In this document: piece by piece, positions 1-8,034 of the stretch
How positions within the stretch are numbered: the stretch's first letter is position 1
Layout: each line of letters starts with the position of its first letter
Assembly: GCA_020025425.1 (NCBI GenBank)
Contig: JAHHSD010000045.1
Location: forward strand, 1 to 15,236
Source of the DNA: Oscillospiraceae bacterium
GTDB taxonomy: Bacteria; Bacillota; Clostridia; Oscillospirales; Oscillospiraceae
DNA length: 15,236 nt
Direction: 5' to 3'
Position numbers and translations under genes: made by a program
The notes under the pieces: generated by a model
Databases searched by the model: none
Seen by the model: the letters and a program-made list of their open reading frames with translations, nothing else
Told to the model about the DNA's origin: nothing

Positions 1-139
1 AACAAATTTTTACTGTGCGGGGTGTCCAACTTGCACTTGCAATTTGCGAAGAAAAAAAGTCTGTTTTGATACGCTCATCCCCCGCCTATATTACGTTACG
101 TCCAGTCTATCAAAAAAGTCTTTGAATTCAAGGCAGAAG

Positions 140-160
140 TTGTTCCTTTTTTGTGAACAA
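140..160. promoter_or_regulatory. Operator-like inverted repeat upstream of the hydrolase gene
   Basis: TTGTTC at 140-145 and GAACAA at 155-160 form a 6-bp inverted repeat with a 9-nt T-rich spacer, about 50 bp before the serine hydrolase start. This size suits a dimeric repressor site, but no regulator gene lies nearby. I could not assign a convincing -35/-10 pair in the 211-bp AT-rich leader, although CATAAT at 181-186 resembles a -10 box. The assignment is inference only. Confidence 0.25.
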
Positions 161-211
161 TATGGCAAGAAGAAAAGGTACATAATTTACGGACAGAAAG
201 AAGTTTGAGAT

Positions 212-1531
212 ATGAAAAAAATTTATCCATCCAATGATCAAAAAGAACGTTTCCAGAAATTAGAGAAAGATCTGCACAAAATTCTGAACGATCCAATTAT
301 GCCTGTGCCAGCCTATGGCGTCATGGCATTTTCCAATCGTCAGATTTTGTATCAAGGATGCGGAGGCGTGCGTCGTGTGGCATCTGCGCAGCAGGCAGCG
401 CTTCCGTTTACACCAGATACCAGGTTCCGAACTGCGTCTATTTCAAAAGTGTTCTCAGCCATAGCAGTGATGCGGCTGGTAGATCAGCAGAAACTGGATT
501 TGGATCACGATGCCAGTGAATATCTTGGATTTTCGTTGAGAAATCCGAATTATCCGGATACCCCCATCACACTTCGTATGCTGATGTCTCACACTTCGTC
601 AGTGCTGGATGGAAGCGTATATTCAATTCCGCCTGAGGAGTGCATTGAAGAGATGTTCCTGCCAAACGGCAAATATTATGCAGATGGCGAGCATTTTACC
701 AATGGACTGGATGGAATTCAGAAGAGACCTGGTACATATTTTCATTATTCAAACCTGAATTATGGGCTAATTGGTACTATGTTCGAGCGGTTGAGCGGGG
801 TGAGATTTGATCAGTATTTGAAAGAGAATGTCTTGGAACCGATGGGACTTGGGGCAAGCTTCAATGTAGGAGATTTTTCTGCGGAGGAACTGCACCAGCT
901 TTCACCGCTGTACCAGAAAAGAAAAGACGATGTTTGGAACTCAACACTGCCGTGGCAGGCTCAAATTGATGATTACAACGATGTACCTCAGCCCAAGAAT
1001 CAGGTGCTGATTACGAATCCTGACTTGGGAGGCAAATCAGTTATGACGGATTTAAGTCATTACCACATTGGTGACAACGGGACTGTTTTTTCTCCACAGG
1101 GGGGCCTGCGGATTTCCATGAATGAACTGGCGGTTCTGGCTGAGTTATTTCTCCAGAATGGACAGCTCAACGGCCGGCAGTTTCTGTCTGAAGAGTCCGT
1201 TAATACCATGTTCACACCATGTTGGCGGTATGATCCGCAGCTTCAGAATGGGGACAGTTACAACGGCTTGATGACCTGTTATTGTCCGGGGCTGCAAGTG
1301 ATGGACCATTTCTTAAAGGACCGTCGTATTTCCTTGACCGGACATTTTGGTGAGGCATTTGGTCTGCTGGCAGGACTTTTTATTGATCGGAAAAAGGGTA
1401 ATGGAATATTCTATGTAATAAATGGTCAGGGGGATGAAGATAGTAAACACCCAGGTGAATACTCAGGAATGTATCGGTGGGAGGAACTCCTGTGCACGGC
1501 ACTGCTGGACCACCTTTTTCCCGATCTCTAA
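212..1531 (+). CDS. Serine hydrolase, beta-lactamase/PBP (class C-like) family
   Basis: The protein has 439 residues and the penicillin-binding-protein/class C beta-lactamase fold, whose members acylate an active-site serine and act as beta-lactamases, D,D-peptidases, D-aminopeptidases or esterases. All three motifs are visible: S76-I-S-K79 (nucleophile and base), Y179-S-N181, and H378-F-G380 in place of KTG. The HxG form is common in esterase/peptidase-like members, so true beta-lactamase activity is doubtful. The N-terminus (MKKIYPSNDQKERF) is charged and has no signal peptide or lipobox, which suggests a cytoplasmic enzyme. The ATG has only a weak AGAAAGAAG site upstream. The MATE exporter gene follows after 39 bp, so the two are probably co-transcribed. 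Base composition is AT-richer than in the genes right of 8 kb. The family call is firm; the substrate is unknown. Confidence 0.88.
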   Translation: MKKIYPSNDQKERFQKLEKDLHKILNDPIMPVPAYGVMAFSNRQILYQGCGGVRRVASAQQAALPFTPDTRFRTASISKVFSAIAVMRLVDQQKLDLDHDASEYLGFSLRNPNYPDTPITLRMLMSHTSSVLDGSVYSIPPEECIEEMFLPNGKYYADGEHFTNGLDGIQKRPGTYFHYSNLNYGLIGTMFERLSGVRFDQYLKENVLEPMGLGASFNVGDFSAEELHQLSPLYQKRKDDVWNSTLPWQAQIDDYNDVPQPKNQVLITNPDLGGKSVMTDLSHYHIGDNGTVFSPQGGLRISMNELAVLAELFLQNGQLNGRQFLSEESVNTMFTPCWRYDPQLQNGDSYNGLMTCYCPGLQVMDHFLKDRRISLTGHFGEAFGLLAGLFIDRKKGNGIFYVINGQGDEDSKHPGEYSGMYRWEELLCTALLDHLFPDL

Positions 1532-1570
1532 GCATGGAATGTTGTCTTATGCCCTGGAACGGAGCTGAAT

Positions 1571-2917
1571 ATGTTGCTATTTCGCAAATTTTTGTCGTTT
1601 GTGTTGCCTTCTATTGCGTCCATGTGGGTATTTTCCTTGTATTCCATGGTAGACGGCCTGTTTGTGGCACGAGGCGTTGGTGAACAGGCACTGGCAGCAG
1701 TGAATCTTTCAATGCCATATGTGAATTCAATCTTCTCATTGGGGCTGCTGTTTGCATTTGGCACAGCTACGGTTATCTCAATTGCGTTAGGAAAGGGTGA
1801 AGTGAAGACAGCAAATGATTACTTCAATCAGAACCTTGTGGTAGTTGGGATTATCTGCATTCTTTTTTCTCTGGTTACACTGTTGAATTTGGATAAGGTA
1901 GTTCAGATTCTGGGTGGAAAAGAACTCACAGAGACTACATTTAACTACGTCAAGCACTATGTAGGAACAATTGCCCCGTTTGCAATCTTTTTTGCAATTT
2001 CCTATAATCTGGAAGTCCAGGTGAAAGCGGATGGTGCCCCAGAAGTAAGTACCATCGGAGTGATTTCCTGTGCCATTATGAATATCGTTTTGGATTATGT
2101 CTTTGTGATGCACTTTCACTGGGGAGTATGGGGAGCGGCCTTAGCAACTGGTATTGCACAGGTCACTTCAACCTGTATTTTCATTATGTACTTTATTTTT
2201 AGGGCAAAGCTGTTGAAATTCAAGCCATTTCGTTGGGACCTTGCCGTCTACCGCAGAGCAATTCCATTGGGGCTGCCGGAGGGACTGAATGAAATTTCTA
2301 ATGCAATAGTTATCTTTGTATTTAACCATGCTGTTTTGACGGTCTTGGGAGAAGATAAAGTCACCTGCTATACGATTATAAGCTATATCAATACACTTGC
2401 CCTTATGAGCATGACAGGTACCGCACAGGGCCTTCATCCCTTGGCGAGCTATGCACATGGGGCAAATGACCAAAAGACATGTAATACTTTCTTACGTTAT
2501 GGCATTTGCTTTGCAACAGGTGTGGGACTTGTGATTTTCCTGATTGTCAACCTGGCGTCTGGTCCAATTGTTGGAATATTCCTTCAGTCTTCCTCCAGCC
2601 TTTTTGATTATACAGTGATGGCACTTCGGCGGTTCTCCATTTCTTTCTTGCTGATTGGTGTTAATGTGGTAATGGCAGACTTTTTTACTGCAATGGAACA
2701 GCCTAAATATGCATTGACCATTTCACTTAACAGAGGATTGATTTTGCTCGTTCTTGCTATTTACTTGTTGGCATTTGTTGTTGGAGGCGATTCCTTGTGG
2801 TTCTCCACCACGGTGTCTGAATCGGTGACAATGATAATTACAGTTGTATTTGCTTACAGGTTTTTTAAGCAGGATCTTAGACTTTCTGGACTGTATAAGA
2901 AAATACACAACGTATAA
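1571..2917 (+). CDS. MATE family multidrug/metabolite efflux transporter
   Basis: The protein has 448 residues, the usual MATE length, and about 12 hydrophobic segments in two related halves. MATE proteins export cationic drugs or metabolites through the membrane by Na+ or H+ antiport. The opening (LPSIASMWVFSLYSMVDGLF) and the following VGEQALAAVNLSMPY stretch are characteristic of the MepA/DinF-like bacterial branch. The QVKADGAP and GLPEGLNEISNAI regions fit the conserved loops near segments 4-5 and 7. The ATG is preceded by GGAG at 1561-1564, 6 nt away. It lies 39 bp behind the serine hydrolase and before a strong terminator, so the two probably form a two-gene unit. The DNA is AT-rich like its partner. 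The family is certain; the exported compound cannot be read from the sequence. Confidence 0.93.
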   Translation: MLLFRKFLSFVLPSIASMWVFSLYSMVDGLFVARGVGEQALAAVNLSMPYVNSIFSLGLLFAFGTATVISIALGKGEVKTANDYFNQNLVVVGIICILFSLVTLLNLDKVVQILGGKELTETTFNYVKHYVGTIAPFAIFFAISYNLEVQVKADGAPEVSTIGVISCAIMNIVLDYVFVMHFHWGVWGAALATGIAQVTSTCIFIMYFIFRAKLLKFKPFRWDLAVYRRAIPLGLPEGLNEISNAIVIFVFNHAVLTVLGEDKVTCYTIISYINTLALMSMTGTAQGLHPLASYAHGANDQKTCNTFLRYGICFATGVGLVIFLIVNLASGPIVGIFLQSSSSLFDYTVMALRRFSISFLLIGVNVVMADFFTAMEQPKYALTISLNRGLILLVLAIYLLAFVVGGDSLWFSTTVSESVTMIITVVFAYRFFKQDLRLSGLYKKIHNV

Positions 2918-3032
2918 AGGAAGCATTTACCTTGAACGTTGGTCTACAACCACAGAGTTGATGGATTATTGAGGTCCGGATCGTATAAAGAGATTACAGG
3001 GGAGGGACAATCGGAACAAATATATATATGAA

Positions 3033-3088
3033 AATTCCCCCTAAGACAGACCGCAGGCAATGCTGCCGTCTGTCTTAGGGGGTTATTT
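3033..3088. terminator. Bidirectional intrinsic terminator between the MATE and SLH genes
   Basis: A perfect 15-bp stem (3037-3051 with 3068-3082, CCCCCTAAGACAGAC and its complement) encloses a 16-nt loop that itself holds a GCAG/CTGC pair. TTATTTTG follows on + and GAATTTTCAT follows on -. The neighbouring genes converge on it, so it probably stops both the MATE transcript and the SLH-protein transcript. The rest of 2918-3135 shows no recognisable gene. Confidence 0.9.
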
Positions 3089-3135
3089 TGCGTGTTGGTA
3101 ATGGGGCTGTTAATGATGGGCTGTGTTTTGCTGCT

Positions 3136-6100
3136 TTACAGCTCCATAAAGTGCATCAGCATGGCTGCGACCTGGGCGCGGGTGGCGGTATCCTTGGGGC
3201 TCAGGGCGTGATAGCCGGTGCCGCTGATGATGCCGTTCTCTACGGCCCACTTCATCGCGTCTTGGGCAAAGTCAGAAACCAGAGCGGCATCTGTAAAGTT
3301 CAGTGATGTGTGGGAGCTGGGCTTTCCGGCGTATTTCCACAGCATGACTGCCAGCTGCTCACGGCTGATTTGATCGTCGGGTCCAAAGCTGCCGTTTCCG
3401 TAGCCGGAGACAATGCCCTGCTCCGCAGCCCACCGGATGGAATCGGCGTACCAGGCGTTACCCTTCACGTCCCCGAAGCTGGTATATCCGTAGCTCTGGG
3501 GGTTGTTCTCCAGGTTATGGAGCACTACGGCCAGCATACCGCGGGTCATGCCCTGGTCGGGGCTGAAGGTCATGTCGCTGGTGCCGCTGTACAGCTCGTG
3601 GCTGGTGGCGAAGTCAATGGCATCCTGGGCCCAGTGGCCGTTAGTGTCTACAAAGGATTTGGAGTTGTCCACGATCTTGATGGTAGCGTCGTCACTTACG
3701 GAGAAAGTCACGCCATCCCGATCAGAAACGGACTTGCGGATCACCTCTTCTGTGCCGTCCTTGCGGACCACCACAGCAACGGTGCCGGGGGTGGACCACT
3801 TCACGGGGACGCTCACCTCTACCTTTGCCTTAGAGCCGGTGTCCACTTTGACCACAGGTGCGTTCCGGGTGTTCCGGGTGACCTCCACAGGGGGCATGGG
3901 CAGCTCCACGGGGCGGTCATGCTTGACAGACTCTGTGACAGCCTTGTTGGAGAGCTTGACCTGCGCCTCCAGCAGACCATTTCGGTCCACGGTAGTGGTG
4001 GCGGAGGTTCCATCGGCCATTCGGCTCTGGGTGACAGAGGAGCCGTCCCGCTTGTAGTCGGTCACGATCCGGTCGCCCGCCTTGTTGGTGATCGTGGTGG
4101 TGCTTGTACCATCTTTTCTGGACTCGATCACAGTCTTGTCGTCGTTGGGCTCCGTGGTAGTCTCTACTCTGGAGCCGTCCGGTCTGGTCACGATGGTGGT
4201 GGTGGAGCCGTCGGGGTGGTGGATGGTCTCGTGCTTGCTGGGCGGGGTGTAGTCATTGCCGCTGTTACCGCCGCCGCTGCTGGGCTTCTGCCTGATGGTC
4301 AGAGTGCCGGGGACATAGACCAGGTTGTAGCACGGATCCTTGGCCACCTCGGCGCCGGAGATGTTGATGGCCACGGTGCCTGCCTTGGTCATATCAGGTT
4401 TGACCGCGTATTCAAGCACGGGCTCCTTTTTCAGGGCTTCTCCGCCGCGCAAACCGTCAACGGTGTAGTCCTTTGCACCCAGGACGGGGGTGGCGTCACC
4501 CACATAGGCGCTCTTGTTGTTGGCGGTGATGCGGACGGTGCTCTTGTCCACCTTGAGGGTATAGACAGCGGTGGCCTGTGCGTAGTCCGCAGTGGGAGCA
4601 GCCGTGGCGGTGATGTCGGTAGAACCGACACCGGTGATGGTCACCTTGCCGCTGGACGGGTCCACGGTGGCCACATCCTTTTTGCTGCTCTGGTAGGTCA
4701 CCGTACTGCCGGCAGCTGCACCGCTGGCGGCGACGGTGAAGTCGGTGTCACTGTAAATCTTGTTCACAGAAGCGCTGGCGAACCGGAAGCCGCTCTGGAC
4801 CTGCTTGTCGGCCACGGTAACGGTGACAGAAATGGTGTAGTCCGCATAGTTGGGGGCGGTCACCGGCACGGAAATGACGGCGGTGGCCCCGATGTGCGCA
4901 CTGGCGTCGGCCTTCAGCTGATAGGACAGGGTCTTGCCATCGGCGGCCATGGCAGGCTTGCCATCAATGACCTGCTGAGTATCGGTAGCGATCTGGACGG
5001 TTCCCACCTGAGCGCCTGCGCAGAGGTAGGGGGTCAGATCCAGACTGCCCTTGGTGCCGAATTTTGTGCTGGTCTGGGCGGTCTGGTTGCCGTAGGACGC
5101 CTTGTTGATGGTAAAGGCCTTTTCCACGGCTCCGCTGTAATAGCCGTTGTCTGCGGCGGTGATGACAGCGACAGCAGTATCAGTACCCACGTTGATGTTG
5201 TCCCGATAAGAGACGGTATAATCTCCGTTCTGGAAATTGCCGGAGTCGATGGGGGTGACTGAGGGTTCCTGTTTTTGGCTGTTAAAGGTCTGAGCGCCGA
5301 TATTCTGGAACATGTCCGCTGTCAGCTGCTTGGGCGCCACGGTCACAGTGGTCTCAGCGCTGGAGGCACCGGGTGCAGGTGCGGCTGCGCTGTCACCGTA
5401 AACGGCGGTGATCGTGTTCTTGCCGGGGCGCAGGCCGCGGTCGCCGGTGTTGTAGGTCAGCTCGGCTTTTCCATTCGCCACGGTCTGCTCCGCCAGCTGC
5501 TTGCCATTGGAGAACAGAGTGACCTTTTTGCCGGCGGCCTTGGCGTCGGAGGAGGTAAAGGTGAACTTGACCGGATCACCGAAGGTGGGCTGATTATTGT
5601 CCGCGTTCAGTGTGAAGGTGACCTCGCTGGGGGGCGCAGGGGGCTGGGGATCGGTCGTCCCGGCTTTCAGATGTACCACCAGCTGACCGGCCAGCTTCTC
5701 GCTCTGGGCAGCTGCTTTCAACTCACTAAAAGCTACATTTCCAGATTGAGGAAGATTAGGATCATCCTTGAAAAATAGCAGGGTGTAGTCCTCGTCCTGT
5801 GTGTGCGTAGAAGAGACAGCCACATGGAAGAGATCCCGAGCGGATGACTTTTCATCTTGCTGCAAGAAAATCTCGGCGGCCCAGTCGATATGGTTGTCAT
5901 AGTCAGGGCTGTCCTTTTTCGCCCAGTATGTGCTTTTTACAGCAAGCACATTGCCTAGCAGAACTGAGTAATCGGCGTCCTTAGGATTAATATATTTGTT
6001 GGCGGGGGCTGAGCAGACTGCCTTAAATGCCGTGGAATCCACACCGTCCTGGAGCTTTGACAGATCAACAGCGATTTCTTTCATCTGATATTTGCCCGTA

Positions 6101-7506
6101 GAATCCTTAAACATTACAGAATCAAAGACGGGTGCAGGGATGTTGGGAGCTACACTCCACAGGAGCCTGCCGTCTCTTTCCTCAGAAACCAGCGCATAGC
6201 GGTCATGCTTCATCTGGAACGCATCCCCTGGAGTGCCTTTATTGGTGGTGATGCGGGGGCCAATGCCCAAAGACTGCTCCTGAGTAACGGTGGTCTGATT
6301 GGTTACAGCGCCTTGAATATCCAGTCGGCCCACCGGGCGGTCCTGCGGTTTAAAAAAGTGCAGAGTGCCGCCACCTGTTAAATTACCCTGAATCTTTGCT
6401 TCCCCAAGGGGTTTCAGCGTACCGCCAGGATTCAGAACGACATCCCTGACGGTGGAACTGGCATCCAGTTCAAAAAAAGTATCAGGAGCAACTTCCACAC
6501 GGCCAACGTTCTTCAAAAGAGTACGGCTGCTCAAGTTTGCATGGTCCAGCGTAATAGTGGTGTTCTCATTGCCGAAGAGTGTATACTTCTGGGTGGAAGG
6601 CAGTATGGTGCCGCTGCCAGTAAACTTGATTTGTCCATTGGTTGTATTTTCTGCAAAAATACCACTGGGAAATTGGACCTTGTCATCACTGCCGTTCATG
6701 ATCTGGGTTTTGGCGTCCAGCTCCAGCGTCGCTGGGCCGGTATACTCTGTGGCAATGGGGGCCTGGACCAAGGGAGGCAGCGCCAAATTTTGGCTGTGGG
6801 AGAGGTATATTGCCTGGAATCTTGTCTTGTTATCCTTTGCATTCGTGACAGTCAAACGGGCATGGGGACCGATGGAACCAATGCTGCTGGAATCGCTCTT
6901 ATAGCCGCCAGCAAAAACGAGGGGGAGTGGATTCCCTTCAGAACCACCAATCCCCCCGATATTGTGTCCGCTGGAAGGATTGTCTGTAATTACATTATCC
7001 AGGGTCAGGCCGTACCCGGCCAGAAAGATTTCACGGTGGGGGACAGAATTCATGCCATTGGAGGACACGAATTTCATCGTTATATCCTTAAATAAAACAT
7101 TATCGCCGGTCAGCTGCATTGGTGCCCAGAAGGAGAGGCTGGCACCAGGGGCACCAATGACTTCAGTGTTGGCAGCGAAAAGGACAGGCTGCATGCGTCC
7201 CTGCTGGGTACCGCCTGATTCGGCGATACCGCTTACAGAGAGGTGTACATCCTTGCCGATATGAATTCTGACATTGCCCTGCTGCGCATACTGGATAAAT
7301 TCTTTTGAAGCTGCATCACCACTATTATTAATATATACATCCTGCTTGGCAGCTGCGGGCTGGGGAGCTGCGGATTGGGAATAGGATGAGGCGTTGGGGC
7401 GGTATGGACCGCTGATCCACGCTGCCGATGCAGTTTGGGGGAGCATGGAGCATGTCAATGAGAGCGCAACAACGCTGCTGATAACCTGGTGCTTTTTATT
7501 TGCCAT
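3136..7506 (-). CDS. Large secreted S-layer homology (SLH) domain protein with beta-helix-like and Ig-like modules
   Basis: The 1456-residue protein starts with a signal peptide (charged MANKKHQ, hydrophobic VVALSLTCSML, predicted cut after ASA at 28). Residues ~35-460 are Gly/Asn-rich repeats with valine-rich strands (for example VLFKDITMKF), suggesting a right-handed beta-helix. Residues ~626-720 look like an Ig-like module. Residues ~724-1075 hold further beta-sandwich modules, including MBG/YDG-like ones (QLTADMFQNI, VRITANNKSAYVGD) and a Big_2-like one near 906-985. A GGGNSGNDYTPP linker and short PDGST-type repeats (~1092-1180) follow. Three SLH domains begin near F1285, F1344 and F1404 and end the protein; such domains bind pyruvylated secondary cell-wall polymers. 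An AGAGGAGGA site (7512-7520) supports the ATG. It is probably a surface adhesin or structural protein. No catalytic motif or LPXTG is seen. The 5' part (above ~5700) is AT-richer than the 3' part. Confidence 0.92.
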   Translation of the reverse strand: MANKKHQVISSVVALSLTCSMLPQTASAAWISGPYRPNASSYSQSAAPQPAAAKQDVYINNSGDAASKEFIQYAQQGNVRIHIGKDVHLSVSGIAESGGTQQGRMQPVLFAANTEVIGAPGASLSFWAPMQLTGDNVLFKDITMKFVSSNGMNSVPHREIFLAGYGLTLDNVITDNPSSGHNIGGIGGSEGNPLPLVFAGGYKSDSSSIGSIGPHARLTVTNAKDNKTRFQAIYLSHSQNLALPPLVQAPIATEYTGPATLELDAKTQIMNGSDDKVQFPSGIFAENTTNGQIKFTGSGTILPSTQKYTLFGNENTTITLDHANLSSRTLLKNVGRVEVAPDTFFELDASSTVRDVVLNPGGTLKPLGEAKIQGNLTGGGTLHFFKPQDRPVGRLDIQGAVTNQTTVTQEQSLGIGPRITTNKGTPGDAFQMKHDRYALVSEERDGRLLWSVAPNIPAPVFDSVMFKDSTGKYQMKEIAVDLSKLQDGVDSTAFKAVCSAPANKYINPKDADYSVLLGNVLAVKSTYWAKKDSPDYDNHIDWAAEIFLQQDEKSSARDLFHVAVSSTHTQDEDYTLLFFKDDPNLPQSGNVAFSELKAAAQSEKLAGQLVVHLKAGTTDPQPPAPPSEVTFTLNADNNQPTFGDPVKFTFTSSDAKAAGKKVTLFSNGKQLAEQTVANGKAELTYNTGDRGLRPGKNTITAVYGDSAAAPAPGASSAETTVTVAPKQLTADMFQNIGAQTFNSQKQEPSVTPIDSGNFQNGDYTVSYRDNINVGTDTAVAVITAADNGYYSGAVEKAFTINKASYGNQTAQTSTKFGTKGSLDLTPYLCAGAQVGTVQIATDTQQVIDGKPAMAADGKTLSYQLKADASAHIGATAVISVPVTAPNYADYTISVTVTVADKQVQSGFRFASASVNKIYSDTDFTVAASGAAAGSTVTYQSSKKDVATVDPSSGKVTITGVGSTDITATAAPTADYAQATAVYTLKVDKSTVRITANNKSAYVGDATPVLGAKDYTVDGLRGGEALKKEPVLEYAVKPDMTKAGTVAINISGAEVAKDPCYNLVYVPGTLTIRQKPSSGGGNSGNDYTPPSKHETIHHPDGSTTTIVTRPDGSRVETTTEPNDDKTVIESRKDGTSTTTITNKAGDRIVTDYKRDGSSVTQSRMADGTSATTTVDRNGLLEAQVKLSNKAVTESVKHDRPVELPMPPVEVTRNTRNAPVVKVDTGSKAKVEVSVPVKWSTPGTVAVVVRKDGTEEVIRKSVSDRDGVTFSVSDDATIKIVDNSKSFVDTNGHWAQDAIDFATSHELYSGTSDMTFSPDQGMTRGMLAVVLHNLENNPQSYGYTSFGDVKGNAWYADSIRWAAEQGIVSGYGNGSFGPDDQISREQLAVMLWKYAGKPSSHTSLNFTDAALVSDFAQDAMKWAVENGIISGTGYHALSPKDTATRAQVAAMLMHFMEL

Positions 7507-7532
7507 AAAGTTCCTCCTCTTTGCTTTTCGTC

Positions 7533-7561
7533 ATTGTACAGAAAAAACGGATCAGATGCAA
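7533..7561 (-). promoter_or_regulatory. Candidate promoter of the SLH-protein gene
   Basis: On the minus strand TTGCAT (7556-7561) is followed by a 17-nt spacer and TACAAT (7533-7538). The -10 box matches 5 of 6 and the -35 only 3 of 6. Initiation would give a leader of about 20-25 nt carrying the AGAGGAGGA site. A second weaker candidate, TTGATG-17-CATTAT, lies further upstream, so the choice is uncertain. Confidence 0.35.
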
Positions 7562-7609
7562 TACATAATTTCGACATCCATGAGATTACATAATGTTATC
7601 AAAATACAG

Positions 7610-7766
7610 GCGCATCAAGATGTAAACCGGATAAATCGGCCTTTGCGGAAGTGAAAAATCTGGTCTGTGGAGACGGGATTTAAGCTGAAAAATACCCTGA
7701 ATCTCCCAAATTATCCAGATTGAAACAAATAGGCCGATTTGAAACATCTGTTTCTCGTTTTTGCGC
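7610..7766. repeat. Degenerate 157-bp nested inverted repeat
   Basis: Six short segments pair about a common centre near 7688: GCGCA 7610-7614 with 7762-7766, AGATGT 7618-7623 with 7744-7749, AAATCGGCCT 7633-7642 with 7731-7740, AATCTGG 7657-7663 with 7715-7721, GGAGA 7669-7673 with 7702-7706, and GGG 7675-7677 with CCC 7695-7697. It lies in the 528-bp gap 7507-8034, upstream of the SLH-gene promoter, and encodes no convincing protein. It may be a decayed MITE or a structured regulatory element. I see nothing recognisable in 7767-7965. Confidence 0.55.
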
Positions 7767-7965
7767 ATTAAACGCTAAGTATATTTTAATCCAATTCACT
7801 GAATTTGTAAAGAGCTGGGATGATAATGGTGGTGTATTGTGCAGGTTAAAGCTCTGTAATGCGGGCAAAAACTGAGGCAGGTGCGCCGTTTTGCCAGGTT
7901 CAGAGAATGGCAAGACAGCGGAGCGGGAATTTGAAAACTGATTGTTAAGGGGCTGAAAGCAAACG

Positions 7966-8001
7966 AAAACGGTCCGAATCCTTACGGACTCGGACCGTTT
8001 T
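7966..8001 (-). terminator. Intrinsic terminator of the M20 peptidase gene
   Basis: The arms 7966-7977 (AAAACGGTCCGA) and 7990-8001 are perfect complements. The stem continues inward for three more pairs after one mismatch and closes on a TTAC loop. Read on the minus strand it ends in TTTTCGTTTG, 33 bp after the stop codon of the peptidase gene. This is a good rho-independent terminator. Confidence 0.85.
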
Positions 8002-8034
8002 AGGGAGATCACAATATATGCGGCAGAACAGAAC

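Noticed and set aside
2918..3030. Possible gene remnant after the MATE gene
   Set aside because: One short frame is open here, but it has no start context, no recognisable similarity, and is too short to call.
3960..4225. Possible CRISPR or DNA tandem repeat array
   Set aside because: The repetition is at the protein level (PDG-type units) with varied DNA and no constant repeat/spacer pattern.
3310..5262. Long open frame of about 650 codons on + opposite the SLH-protein gene
   Set aside because: It is antisense to a well-supported gene; the product is a Gly/Val/His-rich low-complexity string with no family features, as expected from GC-rich coding DNA read backwards.
7680..8012. Open frame of about 110 codons on - in the 7507-8034 gap
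   Set aside because: It runs through the peptidase terminator and part of the palindrome, and has no ribosome site or recognisable product.
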